A stretch of 34,746 bases of DNA from NCBI GenBank assembly GCA_946965045.2, contig OX459761.1, positions 96,001-130,746 on the forward strand, given 5' to 3'. Both the position numbers and the translations under genes were made by a program. Below, piece by piece: positions 8,806-15,297 of this stretch. The notes below the pieces were generated by a model that worked only from the letters and a program-made list of their open reading frames with translations, was not told the origin of the DNA and ran no database searches. Position 1 is the first letter of the stretch. Every line of letters starts with the position of its first letter. Origin of the DNA: Epithemia pelagica. Taxonomy: Eukaryota; Bacillariophyta; Bacillariophyceae; Surirellales; Surirellaceae.

Positions 8806-9225
8806 CTAACTTTCATATGTAGTCGTACCACTAAATTTGATTGAAGCCGGATTAGGATTTTTTCCAATAGAAAAATCACGGCTATTTACCGATGTTCGAC
8901 CAGGATTTACTTTTTCAGGAAATACTCCATCTTTTGGATGTAAATACTGAACTTCACCACTTGGGAAGATTCGATAAATTTTATAATTATTAATTTTAAA
9001 TGTACGTAATTGAGTTCCTAATGCTAAGCACTGTTCTTTACGTGCTAAATACAATAAATTTTCTCCATTACGCATAATCGCTGCTCCACCTGTCGGCATT
9101 TCAAAGATTTGTTCTTTAGGGCTTGTCCAAGTAATAGCATATTTTTCTTCAACTTCAGCTGAACGAAGCCAGCCGCCAGTACTTCCACCAAAAGTAGGAA
9201 ACGGTGTTTGTAAATTTAATGTCAT
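8806..9225 (-). CDS. psaD: Photosystem I subunit II (PsaD)
   Basis: PsaD is the stromal extrinsic subunit that docks ferredoxin and holds PsaC on PSI. The 139-residue protein has the typical core: [56 protein letters not shown] and [20 protein letters not shown]. It has no transit peptide, as expected for a plastid-encoded copy. Plastid psaD is a red-lineage trait; it is nuclear in green plants. Confidence 0.98.
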   Translation of the reverse strand: MTLNLQTPFPTFGGSTGGWLRSAEVEEKYAITWTSPKEQIFEMPTGGAAIMRNGENLLYLARKEQCLALGTQLRTFKINNYKIYRIFPSGEVQYLHPKDGVFPEKVNPGRTSVNSRDFSIGKNPNPASIKFSGTTTYES

Positions 9226-9260
9226 CTGTAAAACTATATAAATGTTTAACGTTCACTATA

Positions 9261-9297
9261 TAATTTTAATAAAAAAAAAGTTTTTTTATTAAAATTA
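9261..9297 (-). terminator. Hairpin between trnfM and psaD
   Basis: A perfect 17-bp A/T stem (9261-9277 with 9281-9297) has a 3-nt loop. It lies 3' of trnfM and 5' of psaD on the same strand, so it may end the tRNA transcript or mark a processing site before psaD. Confidence 0.6.
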
Positions 9298-9307
9298 TCA
9301 AAACTTC

Positions 9308-9381
9308 TAGCGGAGAATGGATTTGAACCATTGACCTTCGGGTTATGAGCCCAACGAGCTACCAGACTGCTCTACTCCGCG
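9308..9381 (-). tRNA. trnfM-CAU: Initiator tRNA-fMet (CAU)
   Basis: A 74-nt tRNA with acceptor CGCGGAG/CTCCGCT, anticodon loop CTCATAA (CAU) and three consecutive G-C pairs (GGG/CCC) in the anticodon stem, the hallmark of initiators. Position 1-72 is unpaired as in bacterial initiators, but is C-U here in place of the usual C-A. Confidence 0.93.
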
Positions 9382-9814
9382 AGATTGGATTTGGGTAAAC
9401 TTTAAATAAACTAAAAGTTAGAGGTAAACTAAGAATCAAACCAATGAACTTTCTAATACATATTATAGCATATTCTTATTACTAATGTCAATGTGAGAAA
9501 GAAATTATTAAAACCTTAGAAATTGAACCCTAACTTAAGAATTGTAGTAATAATCTGATTCCAAAAATTACAAGTACCGATGTTTTTTTTTTTAAGAATC
9601 CCACCTATGGAGTTTGTCTGAAACTAGTATCTAGACTCCTGCGATTAAAAATTCCATTAACATGAAAACCTTATAATATCTTAATGTTTTGTGTTGGCTA
9701 AAGCAATTCTACCACAAATTATAATAATCCTAAAAATCATACTAATAATAATAATTTATACAAACTTTAATTGGAAATTTAAAAAATAGCCAGCTTTGCC
9801 AAAGCGCAGTACCT
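9382..9814. other. Spacer upstream of trnfM without recognisable genes
   Basis: This 433-bp AT-rich stretch holds the consensus promoter for trnfM near its left end. The rest (about 9500-9814) shows no gene, tRNA or long repeat that I can recognise. It forms the left part of the accessory island. Confidence 0.5.
9462..9491 (-). promoter_or_regulatory. Consensus sigma70-type promoter upstream of trnfM
   Basis: On the minus strand TTGACA (9486-9491) and TATAAT (9462-9467) are both exact consensus hexamers separated by 18 nt, with a TG extending the -10 box. Transcription would start near 9455, about 75 nt before trnfM, and could continue into psaD. This fits the bacterial-type plastid RNA polymerase. 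Confidence 0.75.
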
Positions 9815-10018
9815 TCAATTGTTCATCAGTACGTTTTTTGAAAGTTTTAAGAAATAGTATTGGATCAAGTATAATTGATCATCAGGTTGTAATTCGATGT
9901 TTTTACGATTTTCTAGTTGTTCATTAATAAACCTTTCAATTTTAGTTATAAATTGATATGTAAAGAATCCTGCAGGAACAGATTTTGCAATATCTACAGG
10001 CCTTTTACTTATTACCAT
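9815..10018 (-). CDS. Hypothetical 67-residue ORF in the trnfM-trnF island
   Basis: I do not recognise this ORF. It reads MVISKRPVDIAKSVPAGFF at the start and has a charged middle (ERFINEQLENRKN) and a hydrophobic-aromatic C-terminus (LYLIQYYFLKLSKN). No membrane helix or catalytic motif is evident. There is no ribosome-binding site before the ATG. It lies on the same strand as the ORF37-ORF90-ORF55 group, about 230 nt downstream of it. It may be a remnant of the same element or a chance frame. Confidence 0.35.
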   Translation of the reverse strand: MVISKRPVDIAKSVPAGFFTYQFITKIERFINEQLENRKNIELQPDDQLYLIQYYFLKLSKNVLMNN

Positions 10019-10155
10019 AATATTTCTATTTATAAAAAATGTAATTAAAAAAAATAATTAAACTTCAATACACAAAGTTAATCATTACAAGCAAAGAATT
10101 TTAACTCTGATCAAAAAAATTGCAATCGATTAACAAATGGCTTCGAATAATGGAT

Positions 10156-10258
10156 AACGGATATTGTTTGATACTAATTTTAATGGCTTATTTTATGCTG
10201 CTATTTTAAAATCCTGACATGGTAAACAAGCTTAATATTATATCAAATACTATATCAC
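10156..10258 (+). repeat. 103-bp direct repeat, copy 1
   Basis: This block, starting AACGGATATTGTTTGATAC, recurs in the same orientation at 10949-11051 with only two differences (at 10165 and 10231). It overlaps the last codons of ORF55. The two copies enclose a ~690-bp segment with the ORF37-ORF90-ORF55 group and a tRNA-like sequence. Confidence 0.95.
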
Positions 10259-10417
10259 TCCACCAGAAGCAATTATTTTAAGTGACTTTGACATAAACTT
10301 GTTTATTACATCCTTCGACAACTCTCCATATGCTTCTTTCTTAATAACATGACTTATAAATTTAGAGCTTTTCAAAGCGTCTAACATAAATCTTTCTATA
10401 TTATCTGGATTTGACAT
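10250..10417 (-). CDS. Hypothetical 55-residue ORF, third gene of the small island operon
   Basis: The product begins MSNPDNIERFMLDALKSSKF and ends KIIASGGVI. It is polar and probably helical, with no recognised domain. An AAGGAG ribosome-binding site lies 12 nt before the ATG, just downstream of the ORF90 stop; the two genes are separated by 21 nt. The 3' end runs into direct repeat copy 1, so the stop codon is supplied by the repeat and the natural C-terminus may once have been different. The close spacing and Shine-Dalgarno site argue that it is a real gene translated with ORF90. Function unknown. Confidence 0.5.
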   Translation of the reverse strand: MSNPDNIERFMLDALKSSKFISHVIKKEAYGELSKDVINKFMSKSLKIIASGGVI

Positions 10418-10438
10418 TGGACAACAAAGCTCCTTAAT

Positions 10439-10711
10439 TTAATCTTCAATAATTAATCTGCTGCAAGAAACGAACATTGAAACAGCTAGTGGATTACCAC
10501 CAGTTGCAACAACTACGCAACCATTCATTGCTAAAGCAGCGCAAAGAACTGGATACTTAATTACGGGCGGAGTACAATCAACTAAAATCGACTCACCTGC
10601 AGTCACCACAGCCCCCAAAGGAGATGTAGAATTGTAAACCTTCATTGCGGTTTTTGTGAACCCATAAACTGATCCTACAATAGGAACCTGTTTCAAAACA
10701 GAACCTAGCAC
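10439..10711 (-). CDS. Hypothetical 90-residue hydrophobic ORF, second gene of the small island operon
   Basis: I do not recognise this protein. It starts at a GTG codon that directly follows the TAG of ORF37, with a GGGAGG ribosome-binding site 7 nt upstream, a bacterial style of coupled translation. The sequence begins MLGSVLKQVPIVGSVYGF and is rich in Gly, Ala, Val and Cys. Hydrophobic stretches occur at about 32-47 and 52-72. The segment GAVVTAGESI...VIKYPV aligns without gaps to part of the 130-residue ORF in the psbB intron (7 of 23 identical, ending IKYP). It is less AT-rich than the core genes. A small membrane protein of a foreign element is possible; the function is unknown. Confidence 0.55.
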   Translation of the reverse strand: MLGSVLKQVPIVGSVYGFTKTAMKVYNSTSPLGAVVTAGESILVDCTPPVIKYPVLCAALAMNGCVVVATGGNPLAVSMFVSCSRLIIED

Positions 10712-10825
10712 CTACAAACCTCCCGCTGCAATAAATTCCATAATTATCGAAAACAATTTGCCTTTGCAAATTGGAACATAGTTTAGTCCAACGCCGAGCA
10801 AGATACCTAGTGATGTAGCAACCAT
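10712..10825 (-). CDS. Hypothetical 37-residue hydrophobic ORF, first gene of the small island operon
   Basis: The frame reads MVATSLGILLGVGLNYVPIC and ends EFIAAGGL, mostly hydrophobic with one likely membrane segment. Its TAG stop is immediately followed by the GTG start of ORF90, and its last codons contain the ORF90 ribosome-binding site, which suggests translational coupling. There is no clear ribosome-binding site of its own. It is short, so the call rests mainly on the tight arrangement with ORF90. Function unknown. Confidence 0.4.
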   Translation of the reverse strand: MVATSLGILLGVGLNYVPICKGKLFSIIMEFIAAGGL

Positions 10826-10879
10826 AATAGTGTTTTAAAAGAAATTTTCTAGAGTTTAATTAATAGATTGGTAAGATTG

Positions 10880-10948
10880 TGGCCTGCAGTGGATTCGAAC
10901 CAATCAAGTGACCAGGGAACCATGCGAAGCATAAGCCCCTCGCAGGCC
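10880..10948 (-). pseudogene. tRNA-like remnant
   Basis: The ends form a perfect 7-bp acceptor stem (GGCCTGC/GCAGGCC) followed by an A, and a T-arm-like GGTTCGAATCC lies in the right place. The whole is only 69 nt, the T-stem has one mismatch, and the middle (containing the hairpin ATGCTTCGCAT) does not fold into normal D and anticodon arms. I read it as a decayed or imported tRNA, or an attachment site derived from one. Direct repeat copy 2 starts at its end. Confidence 0.4.
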
Positions 10949-11051
10949 AACGGATATAGTTTGATACTAATTTTAATGGCTTATTTTATGCTGCTATTTT
11001 AAAATCCTGACATGGTAAACAAGTTTAATATTATATCAAATACTATATCAC
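10949..11051 (+). repeat. 103-bp direct repeat, copy 2
   Basis: Second copy of the direct repeat at 10156-10258, 101 of 103 bases identical. It begins immediately after the acceptor stem of the tRNA-like sequence at 10880-10948. Start-to-start distance is 793 bp, the size of the circle that recombination between the copies would release. Confidence 0.95.
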
Positions 11052-11108
11052 GAATATCATTCTAGTAAAAATTAATTTGTATGTCAATATTTCAAAAAAA
11101 AATTTGTA

Positions 11109-11137
11109 TTGTAATCTTACTAAAAATATGTTACACT
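11109..11137 (+). promoter_or_regulatory. Putative promoter of trnF
   Basis: TTGTAA (11109-11114), a 17-nt spacer and TACACT (11132-11137) precede trnF by 18 nt. Each hexamer matches the sigma70 consensus at four of six positions. Confidence 0.45.
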
Positions 11138-11155
11138 CTCCATTAATGATAGAAA

Positions 11156-11228
11156 GCCCGGATAGCTCAGTTGGTAGAGCAGTGGATTGAAGATCCTCGT
11201 GTCACCAGTTCGAATCTGGTTCTGGGCA
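11156..11228 (+). tRNA. trnF-GAA: tRNA-Phe (GAA)
   Basis: A 73-nt class I tRNA with acceptor GCCCGGA/TCTGGGC, D-arm TAGCTCAGTTGGTAGAGC, T-arm CCAGTTCGAATCTGG, and anticodon loop TTGAAGA giving GAA. All arms pair normally. It converges on dnaB, whose stop lies 7 nt away on the opposite strand. Confidence 0.97.
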
Positions 11229-11235
11229 ATTAAAA

Positions 11236-12585
11236 CTACTTAATTTTATCTTTTAAGTTACTAAATTTATTGCTTTTTTCATTAAATTGTAATTTTACAG
11301 TACCAACAGGCCCATTTCTTTGTTTTGCAATAATAAGCTCCATCTCCTTTTGATCTAAATTATTGTTTTTTTTAGACAGCATTAAGACAAGATCTGCATC
11401 TTGTTCAATAGAACCACTTTCTCGTAAATCTGATAAAATAGGTTTTTTATCAATGCGGTTTTCAACATTCCGACTTAATTGTGAAAGAGCAATTATTGGG
11501 ATATTAAATTCCCTTGCAAGAATTTTTAATGACCTAGTAATTTGAGATAATTCTTGAACACGAGTTTCTATTTTCAACGACGAATTTTGCATTAATTGCA
11601 AATAGTCAATTATAACTAAACCAACTTGATTTTGTTCAAACATTATTGTTTTAATTTTTGAACGAATATTTTGAATTGATAAATCAGATGTATCATCAAT
11701 AAAGAATGGAAGTTTTGATAAAATAGTAACCATCTTAGTTACTTTAATCCAATCATTTTGACTTAATTTTCCATTTCTTAATCGCATTTGGTTTACATTA
11801 GTTTCCATTGCTAATAATCGATACATAATCTGTTCTTTTGACATTTCAAGACTAAAAAATAAAATTGGAAGTTTAGAATCTTGAATGATATTAATTGCAA
11901 TATTTAAACTTAAAGCTGTTTTTCCCATAGAAGGTCGACCTGCAATAATAATTAAATCAGATTTTTGAAAGCCTTGTATTAGTGAATCAAGATCATCAAA
12001 CCCTGATTTAAGGCCAAGGAAACTCGAATTTAAAAATTTTTCTTTCAAATCAATAAAAATATCATTTAATAGTTCTGCACTACTAAATAGTTTTTGTGTT
12101 TTTGTTTCAGTTGTTAAATTAAATACTTTGCTTTCAAACTCCATTAAGATATCTTCTAATGCCATATTAGTTATATAACCAGAATTAATTGCTTCATAAC
12201 CTAATTTTATTAAACATCGTCTAAGAAATTTATCTTTAACCAATCTTATATATTCTTCAAAATAAATTAAATTAGGTATTTGACTTATTAATTCAATTAC
12301 AATTTTGATTCCACCAATTTTGTTTAATAATCCATTTTCTTGCAGAAAATTAACTAATGTAACAATATCAATACGAATTTTATTTTGATACATTAAAATA
12401 ATTGCTTTATAAATTTCTTGATGATTCTTAAAATAAAAAGCTTCAATAGGCAACATTTGCAATGTAATTTCAGTTATTTCAGAATTAATTAAAAGACAAC
12501 TCAATATCATTTTTTCTGCTAAAAAATTATGAGGTAAATATGTTTCAATTACTAATTGTTCATTTTCTGAATTATATGCTTGCAT
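11236..12585 (-). CDS. dnaB: Replicative DNA helicase DnaB
   Basis: This 449-residue protein is the hexameric helicase that unwinds plastid DNA during replication. The N-terminal DnaB domain (about 10-115, PHNFLAEKMILSCLL) is followed by the RecA-like ATPase. Walker A is GRPSMGKT (216-223), Walker B is LVIIDYLQLM (323-332), and the arginine-finger region SDLRESGSIEQDAD follows. No intein or intron is present. Plastid dnaB is a red-lineage trait. It is transcribed toward trnF and away from trnW, and no partner primase gene is in the window. Confidence 0.97.
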   Translation of the reverse strand: MQAYNSENEQLVIETYLPHNFLAEKMILSCLLINSEITEITLQMLPIEAFYFKNHQEIYKAIILMYQNKIRIDIVTLVNFLQENGLLNKIGGIKIVIELISQIPNLIYFEEYIRLVKDKFLRRCLIKLGYEAINSGYITNMALEDILMEFESKVFNLTTETKTQKLFSSAELLNDIFIDLKEKFLNSSFLGLKSGFDDLDSLIQGFQKSDLIIIAGRPSMGKTALSLNIAINIIQDSKLPILFFSLEMSKEQIMYRLLAMETNVNQMRLRNGKLSQNDWIKVTKMVTILSKLPFFIDDTSDLSIQNIRSKIKTIMFEQNQVGLVIIDYLQLMQNSSLKIETRVQELSQITRSLKILAREFNIPIIALSQLSRNVENRIDKKPILSDLRESGSIEQDADLVLMLSKKNNNLDQKEMELIIAKQRNGPVGTVKLQFNEKSNKFSNLKDKIK

Positions 12586-12618
12586 TCTCTTACTAAAAAA
12601 CTAATTAAAATTTAAAAC

Positions 12619-12647
12619 TTGTAATTTTATACTATTCAACCTATTAT
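12619..12647 (+). promoter_or_regulatory. Putative promoter of trnW
   Basis: TTGTAA (12619-12624), a 17-nt spacer and TATTAT (12642-12647) lie 12 nt upstream of trnW. The spacing is ideal and the -10 box matches consensus at five of six positions. Confidence 0.55.
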
Positions 12648-12659
12648 ATCTATATAGAT

Positions 12660-12732
12660 GCGTCCTTAGTTCAGTTGGTAGAACGCTAGTCTCCAAAATT
12701 AGATGTCGAGGGTTCGAGTCCTTCAGGGCGCG
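12660..12732 (+). tRNA. trnW-CCA: tRNA-Trp (CCA)
   Basis: A 73-nt class I tRNA with acceptor GCGTCCT/AGGGCGC and discriminator G. Anticodon stem CTAGT/ATTAG encloses loop CTCCAAA, giving CCA. The last 11 bases of the gene are repeated directly after it. Confidence 0.95.
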
Positions 12733-12743
12733 TTCAGGGCGCG
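12722..12743 (+). repeat. 11-bp tandem duplication of the trnW 3' end
   Basis: TTCAGGGCGCG occurs twice in tandem (12722-12732 and 12733-12743). The first copy is the 3' end of trnW and the second lies outside the gene. Confidence 0.95.
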
Positions 12744-12873
12744 TTTCTCTTTCTTAAGAGGTTTTTATTTTTTGGTTCTAGAATCTTCTAAATCCACAAC
12801 GGTATGTTAATCTTATTAAAATATTGTATGCAATAGAATTAAAATTTTATTAAATTATGTAAACTAAAGTTTC

Positions 12874-13299
12874 ATGGCTAAAAAAATTACTGCATTAATT
12901 AAATTAGCTTTGCCTGCGGCAAAAGCTACACCAGCCCCTCCCGTTGGACCTGCATTAGGTCAACATGGGGTAAATATTGCAGCATTTTGCAAAGAATATA
13001 ATGCGCGAACTGGTGATAAAACAGGATTGATTATTCCAGTTGAAATTTCGGTTTATGAAGATCGAAGTTATACATTTGTTTTAAAAACACCACCAGCTTC
13101 TGTATTATTAGCAAATGCAGCAAAAATTAAAAAAGGCTCATCTACTCCAAATAAAGTAAGTGTCGGATCAATAACTACTGCGCAATTGGAAGAAATTGCA
13201 AATATTAAACTACCAGATTTAAACACTACAAAATTAAGTAGTGCTATGAAAATAGTTGAGGGAACTGCTCGAAACATGGGTATCTCCATTGTAAATTAA
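12874..13299 (+). CDS. rpl11: Ribosomal protein L11
   Basis: uL11 has 141 residues here, the normal length. The N-terminal [34 protein letters not shown] is highly conserved and contacts the GTPase-associated centre of 23S rRNA. The C-terminal RNA-binding domain ends [14 protein letters not shown]. It leads the rpl11-rpl1-rpl12 operon, an order inherited from the bacterial L11-L1-(L10)-L12 operon with rplJ missing. Confidence 0.98.
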   Translation: MAKKITALIKLALPAAKATPAPPVGPALGQHGVNIAAFCKEYNARTGDKTGLIIPVEISVYEDRSYTFVLKTPPASVLLANAAKIKKGSSTPNKVSVGSITTAQLEEIANIKLPDLNTTKLSSAMKIVEGTARNMGISIVN

Positions 13300-13320
13300 C
13301 TATAAAATATATAAGGTTTA

Positions 13321-14025
13321 ATGGAGAAAATTATGCGTAAATACTCGCGTCGTCATAAAAATAATTTGACAATCACTAGAAATAAAATTTACTTAAATAT
13401 TGAAGAAGCTATTGAGGCATTAAAAGAAACAGCAACTGCAAAATTTATCGAATCTGTTGAGTTACATGCAAATTTAAATATTGATCCTAAATATGCAGAT
13501 CAACAATTACGTACAACAGTAACATTACCTAATGGTGTTGGGAAACAAACAACAATTGCTGTTTTAACGAATGAAGAAAATTTTGAAGAAGCAAAATCTT
13601 CAGGTGCTGATATCATTGGAAATGATGAACTAATTGAAGAAATTACAAATGGCAATATTAATTTTGATTTATTAATAGCTACACCAAATATGATGCCTAA
13701 GTTGGCAAAACTTGGTCGAGTATTAGGTCCAAAAGGTTTAATGCCATCACCTAAATCGGGTACTGTAAGTAGTAACTTAACAGCAACATTGACAGAGTTT
13801 AAAAAAGGGAAATTTGAATATAAAGCTGATAAAACTGGAGTTGTTCACGTTAGCTTTGGAAAATCAGATTTTACAAATTCTCAATTAATTGAGAATTTAA
13901 GAGCATTATATAAATCCATTGAACAAAATCGTCCATCCGGAGTAAAAGGTAAATATTTTAAAAGTTTATTTATTTGTACTAGCATGGGTTCATCTATAAA
14001 ATTAGACTTAGAAATGTTTGCTTAA
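13321..14025 (+). CDS. rpl1: Ribosomal protein L1
   Basis: uL1 has 234 residues from the ATG at 13321; a second ATG at 13333 (MRKYSRRHK) is equally plausible and gives 230. Conserved segments include TVTLPNGVGKQ, ATPNMMPKLAKLGRVLGPKGLMPSPKSGTV and the final GSSIKLDLEMF. L1 forms the mobile stalk that helps eject deacylated tRNA from the ribosome, and in bacteria represses its own operon. It sits 21 nt after rpl11. Confidence 0.97.
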   Translation: MEKIMRKYSRRHKNNLTITRNKIYLNIEEAIEALKETATAKFIESVELHANLNIDPKYADQQLRTTVTLPNGVGKQTTIAVLTNEENFEEAKSSGADIIGNDELIEEITNGNINFDLLIATPNMMPKLAKLGRVLGPKGLMPSPKSGTVSSNLTATLTEFKKGKFEYKADKTGVVHVSFGKSDFTNSQLIENLRALYKSIEQNRPSGVKGKYFKSLFICTSMGSSIKLDLEMFA

Positions 14026-14057
14026 ATTAATTTATATTTTTTTACTAAAAAATTATT

Positions 14058-14444
14058 ATGTCAGAAAAAATTGATCAAATTGTTGAAGATTTAAAAACAT
14101 TAACATTATTAGAAGCTTCAGAATTAGTTACAAAAATTGAAGAGACATTTGGTGTTGACGCGTCTGCAAGTGTTGGTGGAGGCGTAGTAATGGCCGCTGC
14201 TCCAGCAGCGGTAGAAGAAGTTGAAGAAAAAACAGAATTTGATGTAATGTTACAAGAAGTTCCTGCTGATAAGAAAATTGCAATCTTAAAAGTAGTTCGT
14301 GGTATTACAGGATTAGGTTTAAAAGAAGCAAAAACATTAGTTGAATCTGCACCTAAATTAGTGCAAGAAGGGTTAGCAAAAGATGCTGCTGAAGATGCTA
14401 AGAAACAAATCGAAGAGGCTGGTGGTAAAGTAGAATTAAAATAA
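14058..14444 (+). CDS. rpl12: Ribosomal protein L7/L12
   Basis: bL12 has 128 residues. The N-terminal dimerisation domain ([21 protein letters not shown]) is joined by an Ala/Glu/Val-rich hinge ([16 protein letters not shown]) to the C-terminal domain with [25 protein letters not shown]12 dimers form the stalk that recruits elongation factors. It is last in the operon and is followed by a strong palindrome. Confidence 0.98.
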   Translation: MSEKIDQIVEDLKTLTLLEASELVTKIEETFGVDASASVGGGVVMAAAPAAVEEVEEKTEFDVMLQEVPADKKIAILKVVRGITGLGLKEAKTLVESAPKLVQEGLAKDAAEDAKKQIEEAGGKVELK

Positions 14445-14511
14445 GAATATTCTATATTTTGAAATTCTTACTCTTTAAGTTCTCGTTTAAACTGGATTAT
14501 TCCAAAAATAC

Positions 14512-14565
14512 AATATTCAATTTTTAAAAATTATTGAATTCAATAATTTTTAAAAATTGAATATT
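14512..14565. terminator. 54-bp perfect palindrome after rpl12
   Basis: The two 27-base arms (14512-14538 and 14539-14565) are exact reverse complements centred on GAATTC, with a run of about 15 T just downstream. It lies 67 nt past the rpl12 stop. The hairpin plus T-tract is what an intrinsic terminator would look like, though the stem is almost all A/T. Confidence 0.75.
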
Positions 14566-14667
14566 ATTATGTTTTTTTTTTTTTTTTCAAAAAGTTGATA
14601 CAATATTTATTGTAGTCAATAGTAACTATTTTTAACTTTATTATTTGAAATAACGGGAAATAAAAAA

Positions 14668-14784
14668 ATGACACCTTCATTAGGAAATTTTATCGCTAGT
14701 TTATTCGCAGGTGCTTTTATTGCTCTTGCTATTGGTGGGGCTTTAGTTTTTATTAGTCAAAATGATCGTGTAACACGAGTGTAA
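14668..14784 (+). CDS. psbX: Photosystem II protein X
   Basis: This 38-codon ORF reads MTPSLGNFIASLFAGAFIAL and ends SQNDRVTRV, typical of PsbX, a single-helix PSII subunit near cytochrome b559 that influences quinone turnover. A GGGAAA sequence lies about 9 nt before the ATG. It is plastid-encoded in red-lineage algae but nuclear in green plants. Confidence 0.95.
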   Translation: MTPSLGNFIASLFAGAFIALAIGGALVFISQNDRVTRV

Positions 14785-14939
14785 CGCGATTATTTTTAAT
14801 AATAAAACAATAAAAATTGTAATTTAATTATTAATTTCAACTTTAAAGTGTAAAAAATTTTTATGAAATAAAACTTATATATTTATAATTAATTTATAAA
14901 ATATTATTATAAATTTATTAAATTAAAATGTAAAACTGA

Positions 14940-15236
14940 ATGATAAACTTTAGCTTCGGTCCAAATATTTTTTTAGGAATTATGGTAAGTCTTGGAGTCG
15001 TCATTTTATATTTTCTTAGAAATGTAAAACCAGAAGTTGCTAGAGAAGAAGATATTTTCTTTGCGACAATTGGCTTGCTTTATAGTTGTATTTTAATGGT
15101 TCATGGGTGGCGATTAGATCCAATATTATTATTTAGTCAAGTATTAATAATTGTGACAGTATTAGTCGCTGGCTGGGAAAATATTAGATTACGAGGATTA
15201 ATTGCTAATATGGCAAAAAAAAATAAAAAAAAGTAA
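14940..15236 (+). CDS. ycf66: Ycf66 family protein
   Basis: This 98-residue membrane protein has three likely helices. The sequence begins MINFSFGPNIFLGIMVSLGVVILYFLR, contains KPEVAREEDIFFATIGLLYS and GWRLDPILLFSQ, and ends in a Lys-rich tail. These match Ycf66, a conserved protein of unknown function in cyanobacteria and several algal and early land-plant plastids. It lies between psbX and psbV on the same strand. Confidence 0.85.
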   Translation: MINFSFGPNIFLGIMVSLGVVILYFLRNVKPEVAREEDIFFATIGLLYSCILMVHGWRLDPILLFSQVLIIVTVLVAGWENIRLRGLIANMAKKNKKK

Positions 15237-15297
15237 CTTTTACGTTTATTTTTATCTTGGTTTCAAATTTGTAACTATTTATTTTAATTTATCATTT

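Larger units (their letters stand above)
10826..11155. other. Spacer between the island operon and trnF
   Basis: This 330-bp gap holds the tRNA-like remnant, direct repeat copy 2 and the trnF promoter. No protein gene is seen. Confidence 0.6.

Noticed and set aside
10150-10209. 19-codon hydrophobic frame within direct repeat copy 1 (plus strand)
   Set aside because: Copy 2 lacks the ATG and has an in-frame stop, so the repeat is unlikely to be coding on this strand.
10156-11051. CRISPR array
   Set aside because: Only two copies of a 103-bp repeat separated by about 690 bp; no regular short repeats or spacers, and no cas genes.
15202-15297. N-terminal extension of psbV
   Set aside because: The 163-residue form starting at 15298 has the normal signal peptide and length; the upstream part overlaps the ycf66 end and is not typical.
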